Source: UBA10649 sp965278945 (lineage in GTDB: Bacteria > Actinomycetota > Actinomycetes > S36-B12). Taken from it: DNA of 64,000 nucleotides. Location of the stretch: assembly GCA_965278945.1 (NCBI GenBank), contig OZ257128.1, positions 1,240,001-1,304,000 of the forward strand, given 5' to 3'. The notes beneath the pieces are model-generated. The model was not told the DNA's origin and did no database searches. It saw only the letters and a list, made by a program, of their open reading frames with translations. Below are positions 17,443 to 25,722 of the stretch, piece by piece. The translations under genes were made by a program, and so were the position numbers. Within the stretch, counting starts at the first letter, position 1. Each line of letters begins with the position of its first letter.

Positions 17443-20400
17443 TCACAGCGTGAGGCCGGTGGACGGGCCGGGGCGGGTGCGCGTGTAGCCGAGAGAGTTG
17501 CCTGCTTGGCGGAGGTGTTCGGTGGGTGAGTCGAGTCGTTCGGGTCGCCGGGCGAGGGCGGTGTGTACGCGGTCGAGCACTTCGTCGTCCAGGTCTTGCG
17601 AACGCCAGGTGGCCGCATCCCGCATTTGGTCGGGAGTGAGGTAGTCGCGGGCGTCCGCGACGAACCAGGTGCGCTCGCGGGCACGGCTGGCACTGACGTA
17701 CAGGCTAGCGGCGTCCTTGGTGGGTTGGAGCGCGGTCACGTGGACCTGACTGGTCTGGCCTTGGAGTGCGTGGGTGGTGCCGACGTACCCGTAGTCCAGG
17801 TGTTGGAGCAGGGTGCGTGGGGTCAAGGATCGTTCGCGTCCGTCGTCGAACCGCACGCGCACCCGGTCGCGGCCGGCGTGGGTGACGGTGGCGCGGTCGC
17901 CGCGGGTGAGGCGCTTGTCGGGATCGCGGTGGCTCGCCGGGTTCGTCACGCGAAGCAGGGTGCCGGGCACCAGGCACCGGTCACCGACAGGAGTTCGATA
18001 GGTAACCGCCTTCGCGGGGTTGAGCGTGCCGTGGGCCAGGAGGTGGTCGTGGATGCGCTGGTTGAGGTCGGCGACCTCGGCGTGGGTTACCGCATCGCAC
18101 GTCACGCTTTCCGGGCCGTAGGCGGCGATGTTGTCGGCGACGGTCGCCGCGACAATGGACAGCTTGTGCTCCCGGTTCCGGGCGACCAGCACTGCGCTGT
18201 CCTTGGTGATCCGTTCCCAAGCGGCCTCGAGGTCGCGCGCGTGCAACGCAGCAGCGATCGCACGGCCGGCCTCGGTGCGCTGACGCTGGTTGGTCTCCAA
18301 CCGCACTACGGCGTCGGGGAACTTCTGGCAGAGGACGTTGTAGGCGTCGCCGGGGCCGACGGCGCGCAGTTGGGCGTGGTCGCCTTGCAACACCAAGCGG
18401 CGGCCGGTGTCGGCGCACCACTCGGCCAGGTGGTTGATGCTGGCGACGTCCGCCATTGAAGCCTCGTCGACGACGATCACGCGGGCGTCGATCGGCTTGT
18501 TCGCGTGGATGCGGTGCCGTAGCGCGTTGAGGTTCATCCACGGGGCGCCGGACTCGTGCCCGGCGGTCGACGCGGCGCGGGTCGCCGTCGAGGTCACCAG
18601 CAGCCCGCGTCGGCGGCCAAGACCCAAGCGGGCGGCGGCCAGGACGCTGGTCTTGCCGGACCCGCCTACACCCGAGATGAGAGTCAGGGGCGCGGTGCCG
18701 TCGATGATCGCGGCGACCGCCGTGCGCTGCTCGGGGTTGAGGCGCCAGCCGCGATCGGCCTCGAACCGCGCGACCGCCTGCCCGGTTCGGTGGGTGATCT
18801 GCGGGCGCAGGTGCGCGCTGGCTGCCATGCGGTCGATCAGCCGTTCCTCGGCCTGGAGGGCGGCGCGAGACACCCACTGCTGCCCGCCTGTGCGCATCCC
18901 CAGGTCGTGGGACTCGTGCGCGCGCTCGAACCCCTGCGTGAATACCAGCCGGGTGATCCGCTGCCGCTCGTCCTCCGGCATCCCGGCGGTGGCGAGGTCC
19001 ACGATCGAGACAATCTTCGCCCGCGTCGCGGTCGAGTCGTGCTGGCACGCGATCCAGTCCACCCACCGCACCCAATCTGCGTCCGTCCACGTCGCGGGCT
19101 GCGCGAACCGACCGGCGCCGTCAGCGCCTCGCTCGGCGGTCAGGTCGATACCCAGATCTGCCGCGCGCGCCTCACCGGTGGCGCGCAGTAGCGCCCACGT
19201 CGGCTGTACGTCGGCCTTCGTCGCGGTGACCCGTGCCTTGGCTTCGCGCTGCCGCCGGGACCGGGCTCGCGCGGTGCGCGGGGCCGCGTCGTCGCTGGCG
19301 TCCTGCTCAGCCAGGATCGCGGTGCGGCCCTGACTGAACGCGGCGATGGTCTCATCGGTGAACCCGCCGACCTCCCACTGCGCGGTGCCGGGGTGGAACC
19401 ACGCGCCGGGGATGAGCCCGCGCACGATGGCCTCCTCGACGACGAACGCTTGGCCCCAGGCGGCGAACCTTGGGGCGTGGACGATTAGGTCACGGCCCCC
19501 GTCGGCCATTGTCCGCACGATCCCGTCGACACCAAGCAGCACATTCGGCAGGGTGCAATGCACATGCAGGTGCGGGTCACCCGCGCGCGAGGACAGTTCG
19601 GTGGCGATGAACCCGGCCCACCCGTCCGCGGGCATGACAGACACGTTCCGCCCGTCCCCGCGGTGCCCGGTGGAGCAGTACCCGGCCTGGTCCATCAACC
19701 GCTCCAACGCCCTCGTCGCGGCAGCTTCCATGACGTCCAGCCACGCGCCCTGCTGCGCCGAGTCGCCGGTCAGGGCATAGAGGCTGATCGACTTCGGCAG
19801 CGTCAGCGTCAACTCGTACCCCGCGTTCCCCACCGGCTCGAGGCGCGACGCTACCTCCTTCGCCGCGACCCACGCGCGCTCCCCGAGTTCGGCGTCGCTC
19901 AATGCCTCCACTTCCAGCGCGTCGAGGTCGAGCTGCGTCACCGCATCCGGCCTGCCCCTGCCGACCGGGACCGCGCCTGTCGCCCGGTCGCGCACGACAG
20001 CTCCAAGGGTGGCGTGCAGCCGGTCGGGATTGACGGTGGCACCTGCGCGGGCGGTCGCGCGGAGCAGGCCTTCGGCGGTCAGGAACGACACCGACCGCCC
20101 CGGCCCCGCTGCGCGCTCGACTGCCCGCCACCACGCGCCCGCGTTCCGCGACCCGAACACCACGGCCGGGTCCAGGCCAGCCTCCACCAGCGCGTCAACG
20201 ATTGTCGCATGTACAGGCGCGGCGGGCACGCGGGCGAAGCGGGAGCGCTGGGTCTTGACGCCGTGGGTCAGGTGCTCACCGGAGAAGGCATGTTCGATGA
20301 TCGCCAGGTCCGCCCCGTCGCGCACCAGGTCATCCGGTCGGAACCGCACCAGCTCCGCGGTCTTCCCGGCGCCGACGAACCGCACCCGGCGCACGTCCTC

Positions 20401-20529
20401 CGCGCCGGTCCCGGCGCGGTACGCGAGCTGCCGGTTCGTCACGCCGGTCTCGCCGGTGACTCTGTACCAGACCTGGCCCATCCCCGACGCCGAGTGACCG
20501 ATCACCGTGACCTTCGCGTGCGCCGTCAC
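17443..20529 (-). CDS. MobF-family conjugative relaxase-helicase (TrwC/TraI-like)
   Basis: I chose the GTG at 20529 (1028 residues; product starts TAHAKVTVIGHSASG). Residues 1-400 form the relaxase domain with the metal-binding His triad HLHVH (320-324). Tyr22 and Tyr37 are candidate nicking tyrosines. The triad lies much later than in TrwC, so there is an N-terminal insertion. The helicase half has Walker A GVGGSGKT, Walker B VIVVDEAS and a UvrD-like C-terminal motif GYVGTTHALQGQT. The family nicks oriT, stays covalently bound to the 5' end and unwinds the strand for transfer. It is the only transfer gene seen in the element. Confidence 0.88.
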   Translation of the reverse strand: MTAHAKVTVIGHSASGMGQVWYRVTGETGVTNRQLAYRAGTGAEDVRRVRFVGAGKTAELVRFRPDDLVRDGADLAIIEHAFSGEHLTHGVKTQRSRFARVPAAPVHATIVDALVEAGLDPAVVFGSRNAGAWWRAVERAAGPGRSVSFLTAEGLLRATARAGATVNPDRLHATLGAVVRDRATGAVPVGRGRPDAVTQLDLDALEVEALSDAELGERAWVAAKEVASRLEPVGNAGYELTLTLPKSISLYALTGDSAQQGAWLDVMEAAATRALERLMDQAGYCSTGHRGDGRNVSVMPADGWAGFIATELSSRAGDPHLHVHCTLPNVLLGVDGIVRTMADGGRDLIVHAPRFAAWGQAFVVEEAIVRGLIPGAWFHPGTAQWEVGGFTDETIAAFSQGRTAILAEQDASDDAAPRTARARSRRQREAKARVTATKADVQPTWALLRATGEARAADLGIDLTAERGADGAGRFAQPATWTDADWVRWVDWIACQHDSTATRAKIVSIVDLATAGMPEDERQRITRLVFTQGFERAHESHDLGMRTGGQQWVSRAALQAEERLIDRMAASAHLRPQITHRTGQAVARFEADRGWRLNPEQRTAVAAIIDGTAPLTLISGVGGSGKTSVLAAARLGLGRRRGLLVTSTATRAASTAGHESGAPWMNLNALRHRIHANKPIDARVIVVDEASMADVASINHLAEWCADTGRRLVLQGDHAQLRAVGPGDAYNVLCQKFPDAVVRLETNQRQRTEAGRAIAAALHARDLEAAWERITKDSAVLVARNREHKLSIVAATVADNIAAYGPESVTCDAVTHAEVADLNQRIHDHLLAHGTLNPAKAVTYRTPVGDRCLVPGTLLRVTNPASHRDPDKRLTRGDRATVTHAGRDRVRVRFDDGRERSLTPRTLLQHLDYGYVGTTHALQGQTSQVHVTALQPTKDAASLYVSASRARERTWFVADARDYLTPDQMRDAATWRSQDLDDEVLDRVHTALARRPERLDSPTEHLRQAGNSLGYTRTRPGPSTGLTL

Positions 20530-20889
20530 CGCGACACCCCACACGACCTCCGGCGCAGCCGCCGCGAATCGGGATTCCAAGCCGGATAAGTGAAGGTGCT
20601 TCTGTCTGGCATGGAATCGATCTGGTCGGTGACCCTTCGGAGAGGTCGAACGGATATGACGGCTCTCGTGCGGTTTGGCTCCTGTTCGGTTGTGCGGCTG
20701 ATGCGCTGCTGGTGCTTGAATTCGTCGCTGCGGTGCGGCATGCATCTGGTCCTTCACGGGAACGCTCAACGGATGTGAGCGGGCGCGGGCGTCGCGCTAC
20801 CTGGACAACGCCACGGACCCCCCGGTGGCGCGCATTGAGCCACCGTCAAGGCTCCGAGAACGCGAACAAGTCGCGCGACGCGGGTTCTC
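20530..20889. other. 360-bp intergenic region upstream of relaxase, candidate oriT
   Basis: No convincing gene. The region lies between the relaxase start and the end of chrA, where MobF elements often place oriT. It holds a small inverted repeat GAATC-GG-GATTC (about 20566-20577) and the hairpin at 20823-20845. I could not recognise a nic site, so the oriT call rests on position. Confidence 0.35.
20823..20845 (-). terminator. Hairpin downstream of chrA, possible terminator
   Basis: Arms CGGTGGC and GCCACCG (7 bp) flank a 9-base loop, 45 nt past the chrA stop in its direction of transcription. There is no T-tract, so it may be a weak terminator or part of an oriT structure. Confidence 0.35.
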
Positions 20890-22275
20890 CTAGGTGAATC
20901 CCAGGAGCGCTGCACAGACTCCGAGCACGGCGCTTGTTGCAAGAACCTTCAACGTTCCTATCTTGAACCGGAATACGAGCAATGCCGCAACTAGTGAGAT
21001 GGCGATCGAGGCCCATTGCACACTCGACCATTCAGGCACGGATACGTGTAAAGGTCCGAAAGTCTCATCGGTGACGGTTCCAAACATCGTGTGGAGCGAG
21101 AACCAGACTGCGAGGTTGAGGACCACTCCAGCGACCGCGGCTCCGATCGCAATGAGGGCGTGGCTAAGCGCTCGGTTGTCGCGCAGCCGTTCTACGAAAG
21201 GAGCGCCGAGGAAGATGAAGAGGAAGCACGGGACGAATGTGACCCAGACGGTGATGACGGACCCGATGAATCCTGCGAGGAGTGGCGGCAACGAGCCGGG
21301 GTTGTTGTAGGCGGCGAGGAAGCCGACGAACTGCACGACCATGATCAACGGGCCTGGGGTGGTCTCTGCCAGTCCGAGTCCGGTAATCATGTCGTTCGGG
21401 GTGATCCATCCGTAGCGGTCGACGGCTTGCTGGGCGACGTAACCCAGCACGGCGTACGCGCCACCGAAGGTGACGATCGCCGCCTTGGAGAAGAGCAGCG
21501 CCTCCTGCGTGAAGATGTTCGCCGTCCCCAGGATTGCAACGAGACCAATCACCGGCAGCACCCACAGCACAAGAGCAATGACCGCTGCTCTCAGGGCCGA
21601 CCGGGACTCCGCTTTGCCGACGCGCTCGTCGTCCGGGAGCAACGCCGGTGGTTCCGGTGTCTCCTTCGTCCGGCCGTGTCCGCCGAGCGGGAACCACGTC
21701 GGGCGCCGCGCGCCGACGAGCCAACCGAGCACTCCGGCGGCCCCGATGATCAACGGGAATGGCGCATTGAACAGGGTGATCGCCAGGAACGACGCTGCCG
21801 CGATTGCCAGCAGCGCTGGGCTGCGAAGGGTTCGCTTTCCGATGCGGATGACGGCCTCGATCACGATCGCGACCACCGCAGCCTGAATGCCGAAAAGCAG
21901 GCCGTAAACCCAGGTGACCTGACCAAAGACCGCATACATAACCGACAGGGCCAGCATCGCGAGGAACCCCGGGATGACGAACAGTGATCCGGCAAAGACG
22001 CCTCCGCGGACCCCGTGCATCAGCCAGCCGATGTAGGTCGCCAGTTGCTGCGCTTCCGGACCTGGCAGCACCATGCAGTAGTTCAATGCATGGAGGAATC
22101 GCCCTTCGCTGACCCATCGGCGTCGTTCGACTACTTCGCGATGCATGACCGCGATCTGTCCGGCCGGTCCGCCGAAGCTGTTGATGCCGATGTAGCCCCA
22201 CACGCGAACTGCCTCGCGCATCGTGACGCCGTGCTGACGCGCGACAGGTGTCGCGTCCGGGATCTGCTCGCTCAT
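20890..22275 (-). CDS. chrA: Chromate transporter ChrA
   Basis: This 461-residue membrane protein has two homologous CHR halves. The first half has INSFGGPAGQIAVMH and VLPGPEAQQLATYIGW; the second has IVTFGGAYAVLGYV and ETTPGPLIMVVQFVGF. Roughly ten to twelve hydrophobic segments are present and length is normal for long-chain ChrA. It exports chromate, lowering cytoplasmic Cr(VI). The ATG overlaps the stop of the ChrB C-terminal gene by 4 nt (ATGA), making a chrB-chrA operon carried as cargo of the mobile element. Confidence 0.92.
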   Translation of the reverse strand: MSEQIPDATPVARQHGVTMREAVRVWGYIGINSFGGPAGQIAVMHREVVERRRWVSEGRFLHALNYCMVLPGPEAQQLATYIGWLMHGVRGGVFAGSLFVIPGFLAMLALSVMYAVFGQVTWVYGLLFGIQAAVVAIVIEAVIRIGKRTLRSPALLAIAAASFLAITLFNAPFPLIIGAAGVLGWLVGARRPTWFPLGGHGRTKETPEPPALLPDDERVGKAESRSALRAAVIALVLWVLPVIGLVAILGTANIFTQEALLFSKAAIVTFGGAYAVLGYVAQQAVDRYGWITPNDMITGLGLAETTPGPLIMVVQFVGFLAAYNNPGSLPPLLAGFIGSVITVWVTFVPCFLFIFLGAPFVERLRDNRALSHALIAIGAAVAGVVLNLAVWFSLHTMFGTVTDETFGPLHVSVPEWSSVQWASIAISLVAALLVFRFKIGTLKVLATSAVLGVCAALLGFT

Positions 22276-22703
22276 TCGGGATCTCGCCCGGCTAGAAGTT
22301 CCTGACGTCGAGACTCATACAGTCCATCGAAGATGACCCCGGTGATCGCGAGGACGGTGTCGTCGTCGGCTACCAGCGATAGGCCCCGGCACACGACGTC
22401 GAGCCCGATAGCCTCCGGTGCGTCGAAGCGCTCATCGGCGAGATCGGCTTCGTGGACGATCCGGGCGAGGTCCCACAGCACTGGATCGGAGAGCTCGTAG
22501 CGGCGCAGGATAGTCTCGAAGCTGCAGTCGCCGGCATGGTGCGAGAGTTCCGCGCCGCGCATATCGAATGCCGTGGCGTCACTCGGCACCTCGTCCGGAT
22601 CCTGCACGAATACGAAGGTTGCTTCGTCGTCAATGAACCGACGTATCAGCCATGCGCACGCCGCTCTGTCGACGTGGATGTGGGCGCGGGTTGACCACCT
22701 CAT
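22272..22703 (-). CDS. ChrB C-terminal-domain protein (chromate resistance)
   Basis: This 143-residue protein corresponds to the C-terminal domain of ChrB. It starts RWSTRAHIHVDRAACAWLIR and contains FDMRGAELSHHAGDCSFETIL with conserved Asp, His and Cys that could bind metal or chromate. In many bacteria this domain is fused to an N-terminal regulatory domain in one ChrB of about 310 residues; here they are two genes overlapping by 4 nt. It likely works with the upstream protein in chromate sensing and with ChrA in resistance. Confidence 0.85.
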   Translation of the reverse strand: MRWSTRAHIHVDRAACAWLIRRFIDDEATFVFVQDPDEVPSDATAFDMRGAELSHHAGDCSFETILRRYELSDPVLWDLARIVHEADLADERFDAPEAIGLDVVCRGLSLVADDDTVLAITGVIFDGLYESRRQELLAGRDPE

Positions 22704-23173
22704 GCGGTGACCTCGGCGACAGTCTTGAGGTCGGCGATCGCCTGGCGCGCGCGGTCTCGCTCGTCAGTTGAGAAATAGTCGCGCTGAGCGATGCGTGCCA
22801 GTTGCCGGGATAGGCGGTCGCACGTCCGCCGCCTGCTCGCTGTTCCTTCGTTCTGCGCATCGCCTGCCTCTTGGATCAGCTGCTCGTACTCGGTCACGAT
22901 TGCCGAGATCATCCGGGTCGTCAGCGATCTCTCGTCAGCGGCCGTACCCATGTGGCCGATCCAGATGGATGCTTCTCCCGCTGCGTGCGCAATCTCGTCA
23001 GCGATCCAATCGAAGTTCTCGCGGTTGCGCGGGCTCAAGGGAAGCGCGACGAGCCCGTCGACAATCTGCGCGGCGCCGAGGCGTCTCAGTTTGCGCCAGA
23101 CCGCAATCCTGGGAGAGGACGGCTCCCGGGGCATGCGATAGGCGAGTAGTACCCATTCACGACGGTTCGACAT
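22700..23173 (-). CDS. ChrB N-terminal-domain protein, probable chromate-responsive regulator
   Basis: I chose the ATG at 23173 (157 residues) because TACCCT ends seven bases upstream with TTGCAG 17 bp before it, predicting a leaderless start; a TTG at 23209 is the alternative. The product starts SNRREWVLLAYRMPREPSSPRIAVWRKL in pieces typical of ChrB N-terminal domains, and continues with a Lys/Arg-rich helical tail. ChrB represses chrBA and is released by chromate. The gene overlaps the ChrB C-terminal gene by ATGA. Confidence 0.8.
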   Translation of the reverse strand: MSNRREWVLLAYRMPREPSSPRIAVWRKLRRLGAAQIVDGLVALPLSPRNRENFDWIADEIAHAAGEASIWIGHMGTAADERSLTTRMISAIVTEYEQLIQEAGDAQNEGTASRRRTCDRLSRQLARIAQRDYFSTDERDRARQAIADLKTVAEVTA

Positions 23174-23180
23174 CGCTCGC

Positions 23181-23209
23181 AGGGTATTCAAACTAACTCG
23201 AATCTGCAA
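23181..23209 (-). promoter_or_regulatory. Predicted promoter of the chr operon with possible operator
   Basis: On the minus strand: -35 TTGCAG (23209-23204), 17-base spacer, -10 TACCCT (23186-23181), then seven bases to the ATG at 23173. The spacer contains an imperfect inverted repeat TTCGA/TTGAA that could be a repressor site (inference). Confidence 0.5.
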
Positions 23210-23768
23210 CCACGGTTACATCCCTGATCGTCAGATGTCCGTCACTTCCAGGATCGCCTCGTGTCCCGGTGCCGCCGAGTCTGCGAATCCGGCAGAAATG
23301 ACCCCAGCAGTAGGAGAAGCCCGTTCGCGCAACTTCGGTGCCTGCCAGTAACTTTCACGACTGCCCTAGTTGGTGAAATTTGCGCGTCACCGAAGGGCTC
23401 ATCGCGTTGTGAAGGTATGGCGGTTGATCCGGGCGGGACAGCGTGCGTGGTCACAACGGTGCGCACGACGGGCTGGGCAGCCCGAAACTTGCGAGGCACT
23501 GAGGGGTCCACGTCGTTGAGAAAGCAGGAGGTACGAAGGGAGAGCACTGTGGCTCGTTCACTGGCAGTGTCTCGCGGTCACAGGGGTAGGAGTCCCGATC
23601 GCGCCGTCGGGGATTGCCGGGACGCTGAAGCGAGCTCGCGCTCATGATCGACATCGTTATCCACAGGCGGGACGGCATGGTGGTTCGCTATCCACCGACT
23701 TGCGATTCGGCCTGCCGGTATTCGGCGAGACCTCAGAATGGTTGGGGCCGTCTGCGCGGGTACAAGTC
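23210..23768. other. ~560-bp control region between chr operon and xis-int
   Basis: The divergent promoters of the chr operon (leftward) and excisionase-integrase (rightward) must lie here. A perfect DnaA box TTATCCACA sits at 23657-23665. A 32-codon frame (GTG 23549 to 23647), with AGGAGG and AAGGGAG upstream, has a plausible ribosome site but no recognisable product. Longer frames here look random. No replication gene is adjacent. Confidence 0.4.
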
Positions 23769-24062
23769 ATGACCACTCTCCACACAACCCTCGCTGGGGT
23801 CGGCGACGAGCTGCTCACCGTTGCGGAAGCTGCGAGAGTCGTGAAGAAGACACCGCAAACAGTGCGAGGGTGGATTCACCAGGGCCGAATCCCGTACGAG
23901 GTCACCCCCAGCGGGCAGTATTTGGTCTGGCGCTCGTGTCTCCTGCAGTCACGACCCAGCCAAGCGACCAACCTGCCTGCGCAGACATGGCAGCAGGAGA
24001 TGGCCGACCGTCGAGCAGCGGCGCGAGCTTCTGCAAGGGCCGACGTTCAAGGCGTCGCCTAG
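23769..24062 (+). CDS. Excisionase-like helix-turn-helix protein
   Basis: The 97-residue protein starts at the ATG giving MTTLHTTLAGVGDELL. It holds a MerR-like/excisionase HTH: LLTVAEAARVVKKTPQTVRG then WIHQGRIPYEV and a strand ending VTPSGQYLVW. A basic Ala/Arg-rich tail follows. Such proteins bend attachment-site DNA and bias the integrase to excision. It lies 58 nt upstream of the integrase on the same strand, the usual recombination module. Confidence 0.8.
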   Translation: MTTLHTTLAGVGDELLTVAEAARVVKKTPQTVRGWIHQGRIPYEVTPSGQYLVWRSCLLQSRPSQATNLPAQTWQQEMADRRAAARASARADVQGVA

Positions 24063-24120
24063 TGGTAGCGGAGAACGACGGCCCTCGGCCGGCTAAACAG
24101 GGGAGCTGGAGGACACAACG

Positions 24121-25449
24121 ATGACCCGGACATCGCGTGCAGGAAGTCGCCCTCAACCCGCACTCAGGGCAGGCGTCCAGGTGGTGAACGACGTCGGACT
24201 TCTTGGTTGGCGTATCCGCGTGTGGGACCACAAGGCGCACAAGCGCGTCGAGCGATGGGTGTATGGCGACGAGGCCGAAGCAGTCGTCGCGCTGACCCTG
24301 CTACAGAAGGAGATCGATGACAAGGTCTCCGCCACCACGAAGCCACCGTCAACGGTCGGCGAGCTCGCGAACGCCTACCTCGGGTGGTATCAGTACCGGG
24401 AGCCACCCACCGTGAAGAACCCGCGTGGCAAGAAGCGACCGTTCCCGACGTTCGAGAAGGAGAACAACATCGTCGCGCTCTATGTGCTTCCCGCACTAGG
24501 GCCTGCCACCAAGATTCGGGCGGTCAGTCACACGACGTGCGTCACCTCGATCACCGATCTCGAACTGAAAGACGGCTCACCGGCGTCTGGCAGCACAAAG
24601 GAGACCGCCGCATCGACCATGAAGAAGATGTTCAAGTACGCGGTGTTGCAAGGGTGGTTGACCGCGAATCCCGCGGCAGCCGTGCCCGCTGTCTGGTCTG
24701 ACGGAGCGCGCAAACGAGTGGCGATCCCCAGCATGCTTCAGGCCGAACGGATCGCGCGGATTCTCGACGGCTATGGGCCGCTGCCCACTGGCGTGAAGAG
24801 TGCGCTCGCTGAGGGAAGGATGACTCGCGAGAACCTACGACTCGGCGTCTACGGGGATGTGCTTCGAGTCATCGCACTTACGGGCCTGAGGATCAGCGAG
24901 ATCACCGGCCTGACGGTCGACAAGGTCGATCTGGAGAACCGGACAATCACGGTCAACTGGAGGATCACCGAATCCGGTGGTCAACGAACTGCAGGGGCCA
25001 CGATGAAGACCTCGGCGGGTGATCGAAACGTCGTAATTATTGATCAGGCGATCGAGCCCCTGGAGCGGCTCCTGGCACGAGCGAAGCTACTGAAGATCAG
25101 CTACCTGGTCGGCGGTCCCGGTGGCGGACCCATGAGCTATCGCACATGGCGAAAGAACCTGAAGAACGCGCGCGCGATTTACCCGAAGTTACACGGGGGA
25201 GCGGCGGACTACTCGGCCCATGCCTATCGGCACCTCTGCGCGTCCCTCATGATCGCTGCGCACGTCGACATAGAGACGGTGCGCAACCAGATGGGCCATT
25301 CGACGGTCGCCGTCACCCAGAAGGTCTACCGCCACTCCCTGAACCTGAATCAAAAGCAGCTAGCCGCGCGGCTGTCAGCGGAGATCACTCGACTGCACGC
25401 GGAGGCGACCGGACTCCAGGATCAGGAACTGACTGAGGACGTGGCCTAG
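24121..25449 (+). CDS. int: Tyrosine recombinase integrase
   Basis: The 442-residue protein has an N-terminal arm-binding domain (about 15-70), a core-binding domain (about 78-195) and the catalytic domain (about 205-415). Catalytic residues are R257 in LTGLRISE, a Lys near 296, H367-x-x-R370 in SAHAYRHL, H393 in MGHST and nucleophile Y403 in KVYRH. GGAGG precedes the ATG. It lies 131 nt from the tRNA-Val attachment site. The family cuts and joins att sites by 3'-phosphotyrosine intermediates. Confidence 0.94.
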   Translation: MTRTSRAGSRPQPALRAGVQVVNDVGLLGWRIRVWDHKAHKRVERWVYGDEAEAVVALTLLQKEIDDKVSATTKPPSTVGELANAYLGWYQYREPPTVKNPRGKKRPFPTFEKENNIVALYVLPALGPATKIRAVSHTTCVTSITDLELKDGSPASGSTKETAASTMKKMFKYAVLQGWLTANPAAAVPAVWSDGARKRVAIPSMLQAERIARILDGYGPLPTGVKSALAEGRMTRENLRLGVYGDVLRVIALTGLRISEITGLTVDKVDLENRTITVNWRITESGGQRTAGATMKTSAGDRNVVIIDQAIEPLERLLARAKLLKISYLVGGPGGGPMSYRTWRKNLKNARAIYPKLHGGAADYSAHAYRHLCASLMIAAHVDIETVRNQMGHSTVAVTQKVYRHSLNLNQKQLAARLSAEITRLHAEATGLQDQELTEDVA

Positions 25450-25472
25450 TGATGAATAACGCTTCATCTGCG

Positions 25473-25500
25473 GTTGCCCCCAACAGGTTGTGGGGGCAAC
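25473..25500 (+). terminator. 9-bp hairpin after integrase gene
   Basis: GTTGCCCCC (25473-25481) pairs perfectly with GGGGGCAAC (25492-25500) across a 10-base loop, 23 nt past the integrase stop. It lacks a T-tract. It also contains arm-type repeat copies, so it may be a recombination site more than a terminator. Confidence 0.45.
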
Positions 25501-25524
25501 TGTGGGGGCAGGAGTCCTCTTCCG
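25473..25524. other. Right-end arm-type repeats of the element
   Basis: Tandem TTGTGGGGGCAA and CTGTGGGGGCAG (25488-25511), an inverted TTGCCCCC copy at 25474, then GTCCTCTTCCG. The order and spacing match the left end at 16198-16235, in the same orientation. Integrase arm-site function is inferred. Confidence 0.6.
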
Positions 25525-25579
25525 TGAGTCAGACTTCGGAGCGAGATAGGAAACCCGTTGCGTTGCTGAGGGTTCTGGA

Positions 25580-25622
25580 GTGGGCGATACAGGAATCGAA
25601 CCTGTGACCTCTTCCGTGTCAA
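25580..25622 (-). repeat. Right attachment site: 43-bp direct repeat within tRNA-Val
   Basis: Identical to 16058-16100. The element's integration regenerated the 3' half of the tRNA gene here, keeping the tRNA whole. Confidence 0.9.
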
Positions 25623-25653
25623 GGAAGCGCGCTAGCCCCTGCGCCAATCGCCC
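25581..25653 (-). tRNA. tRNA-Val (GAC)
   Basis: The 73-nt cloverleaf has acceptor GGGCGAT/ATCGCCC, D stem GCGC/GCGC, anticodon stem CTTCC/GGAAG with loop TTGACAC (anticodon GAC), T stem ACAGG/CCTGT with TTCGAAT loop and discriminator A. CCA is not encoded. Its 3' half is the element's integration target. Confidence 0.95.
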
Positions 25654-25722
25654 TGCTGTGTTGCTGTGTGCTGACCTGCGGTGCTGCTGTGAAGCCTGCG
25701 CAACCTTACACGGTTCCCCCAC

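Larger units (their letters stand above)
16058..25622. mobile_element. Integrative mobilizable element in tRNA-Val(GAC), carrying chromate resistance
   Basis: About 9.5 kb lies between two exact 43-bp direct repeats. The right one is the 3' half of an intact tRNA-Val gene and the left one is the displaced native 3' half. Contents from left: arm-type repeats, an AbiEii-like nucleotidyltransferase and small partner, a MobF relaxase-helicase, chrA with a split chrB, excisionase and tyrosine integrase next to the tRNA. There is no FtsK/TraB translocase, VirD4 coupling protein or type IV secretion gene, so it should be mobilizable rather than self-transmissible (inference). Confidence 0.88.

Noticed and set aside
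20590..20778. 62-codon frame upstream of the relaxase
   Set aside because: No ribosome site and no family; the region more likely holds transfer or promoter signals.
23261..23647. 128-codon frame in the element's control region
   Set aside because: Most of it has no recognisable domain and odd composition. Only its last 32 codons have a ribosome site, and no product is recognised.
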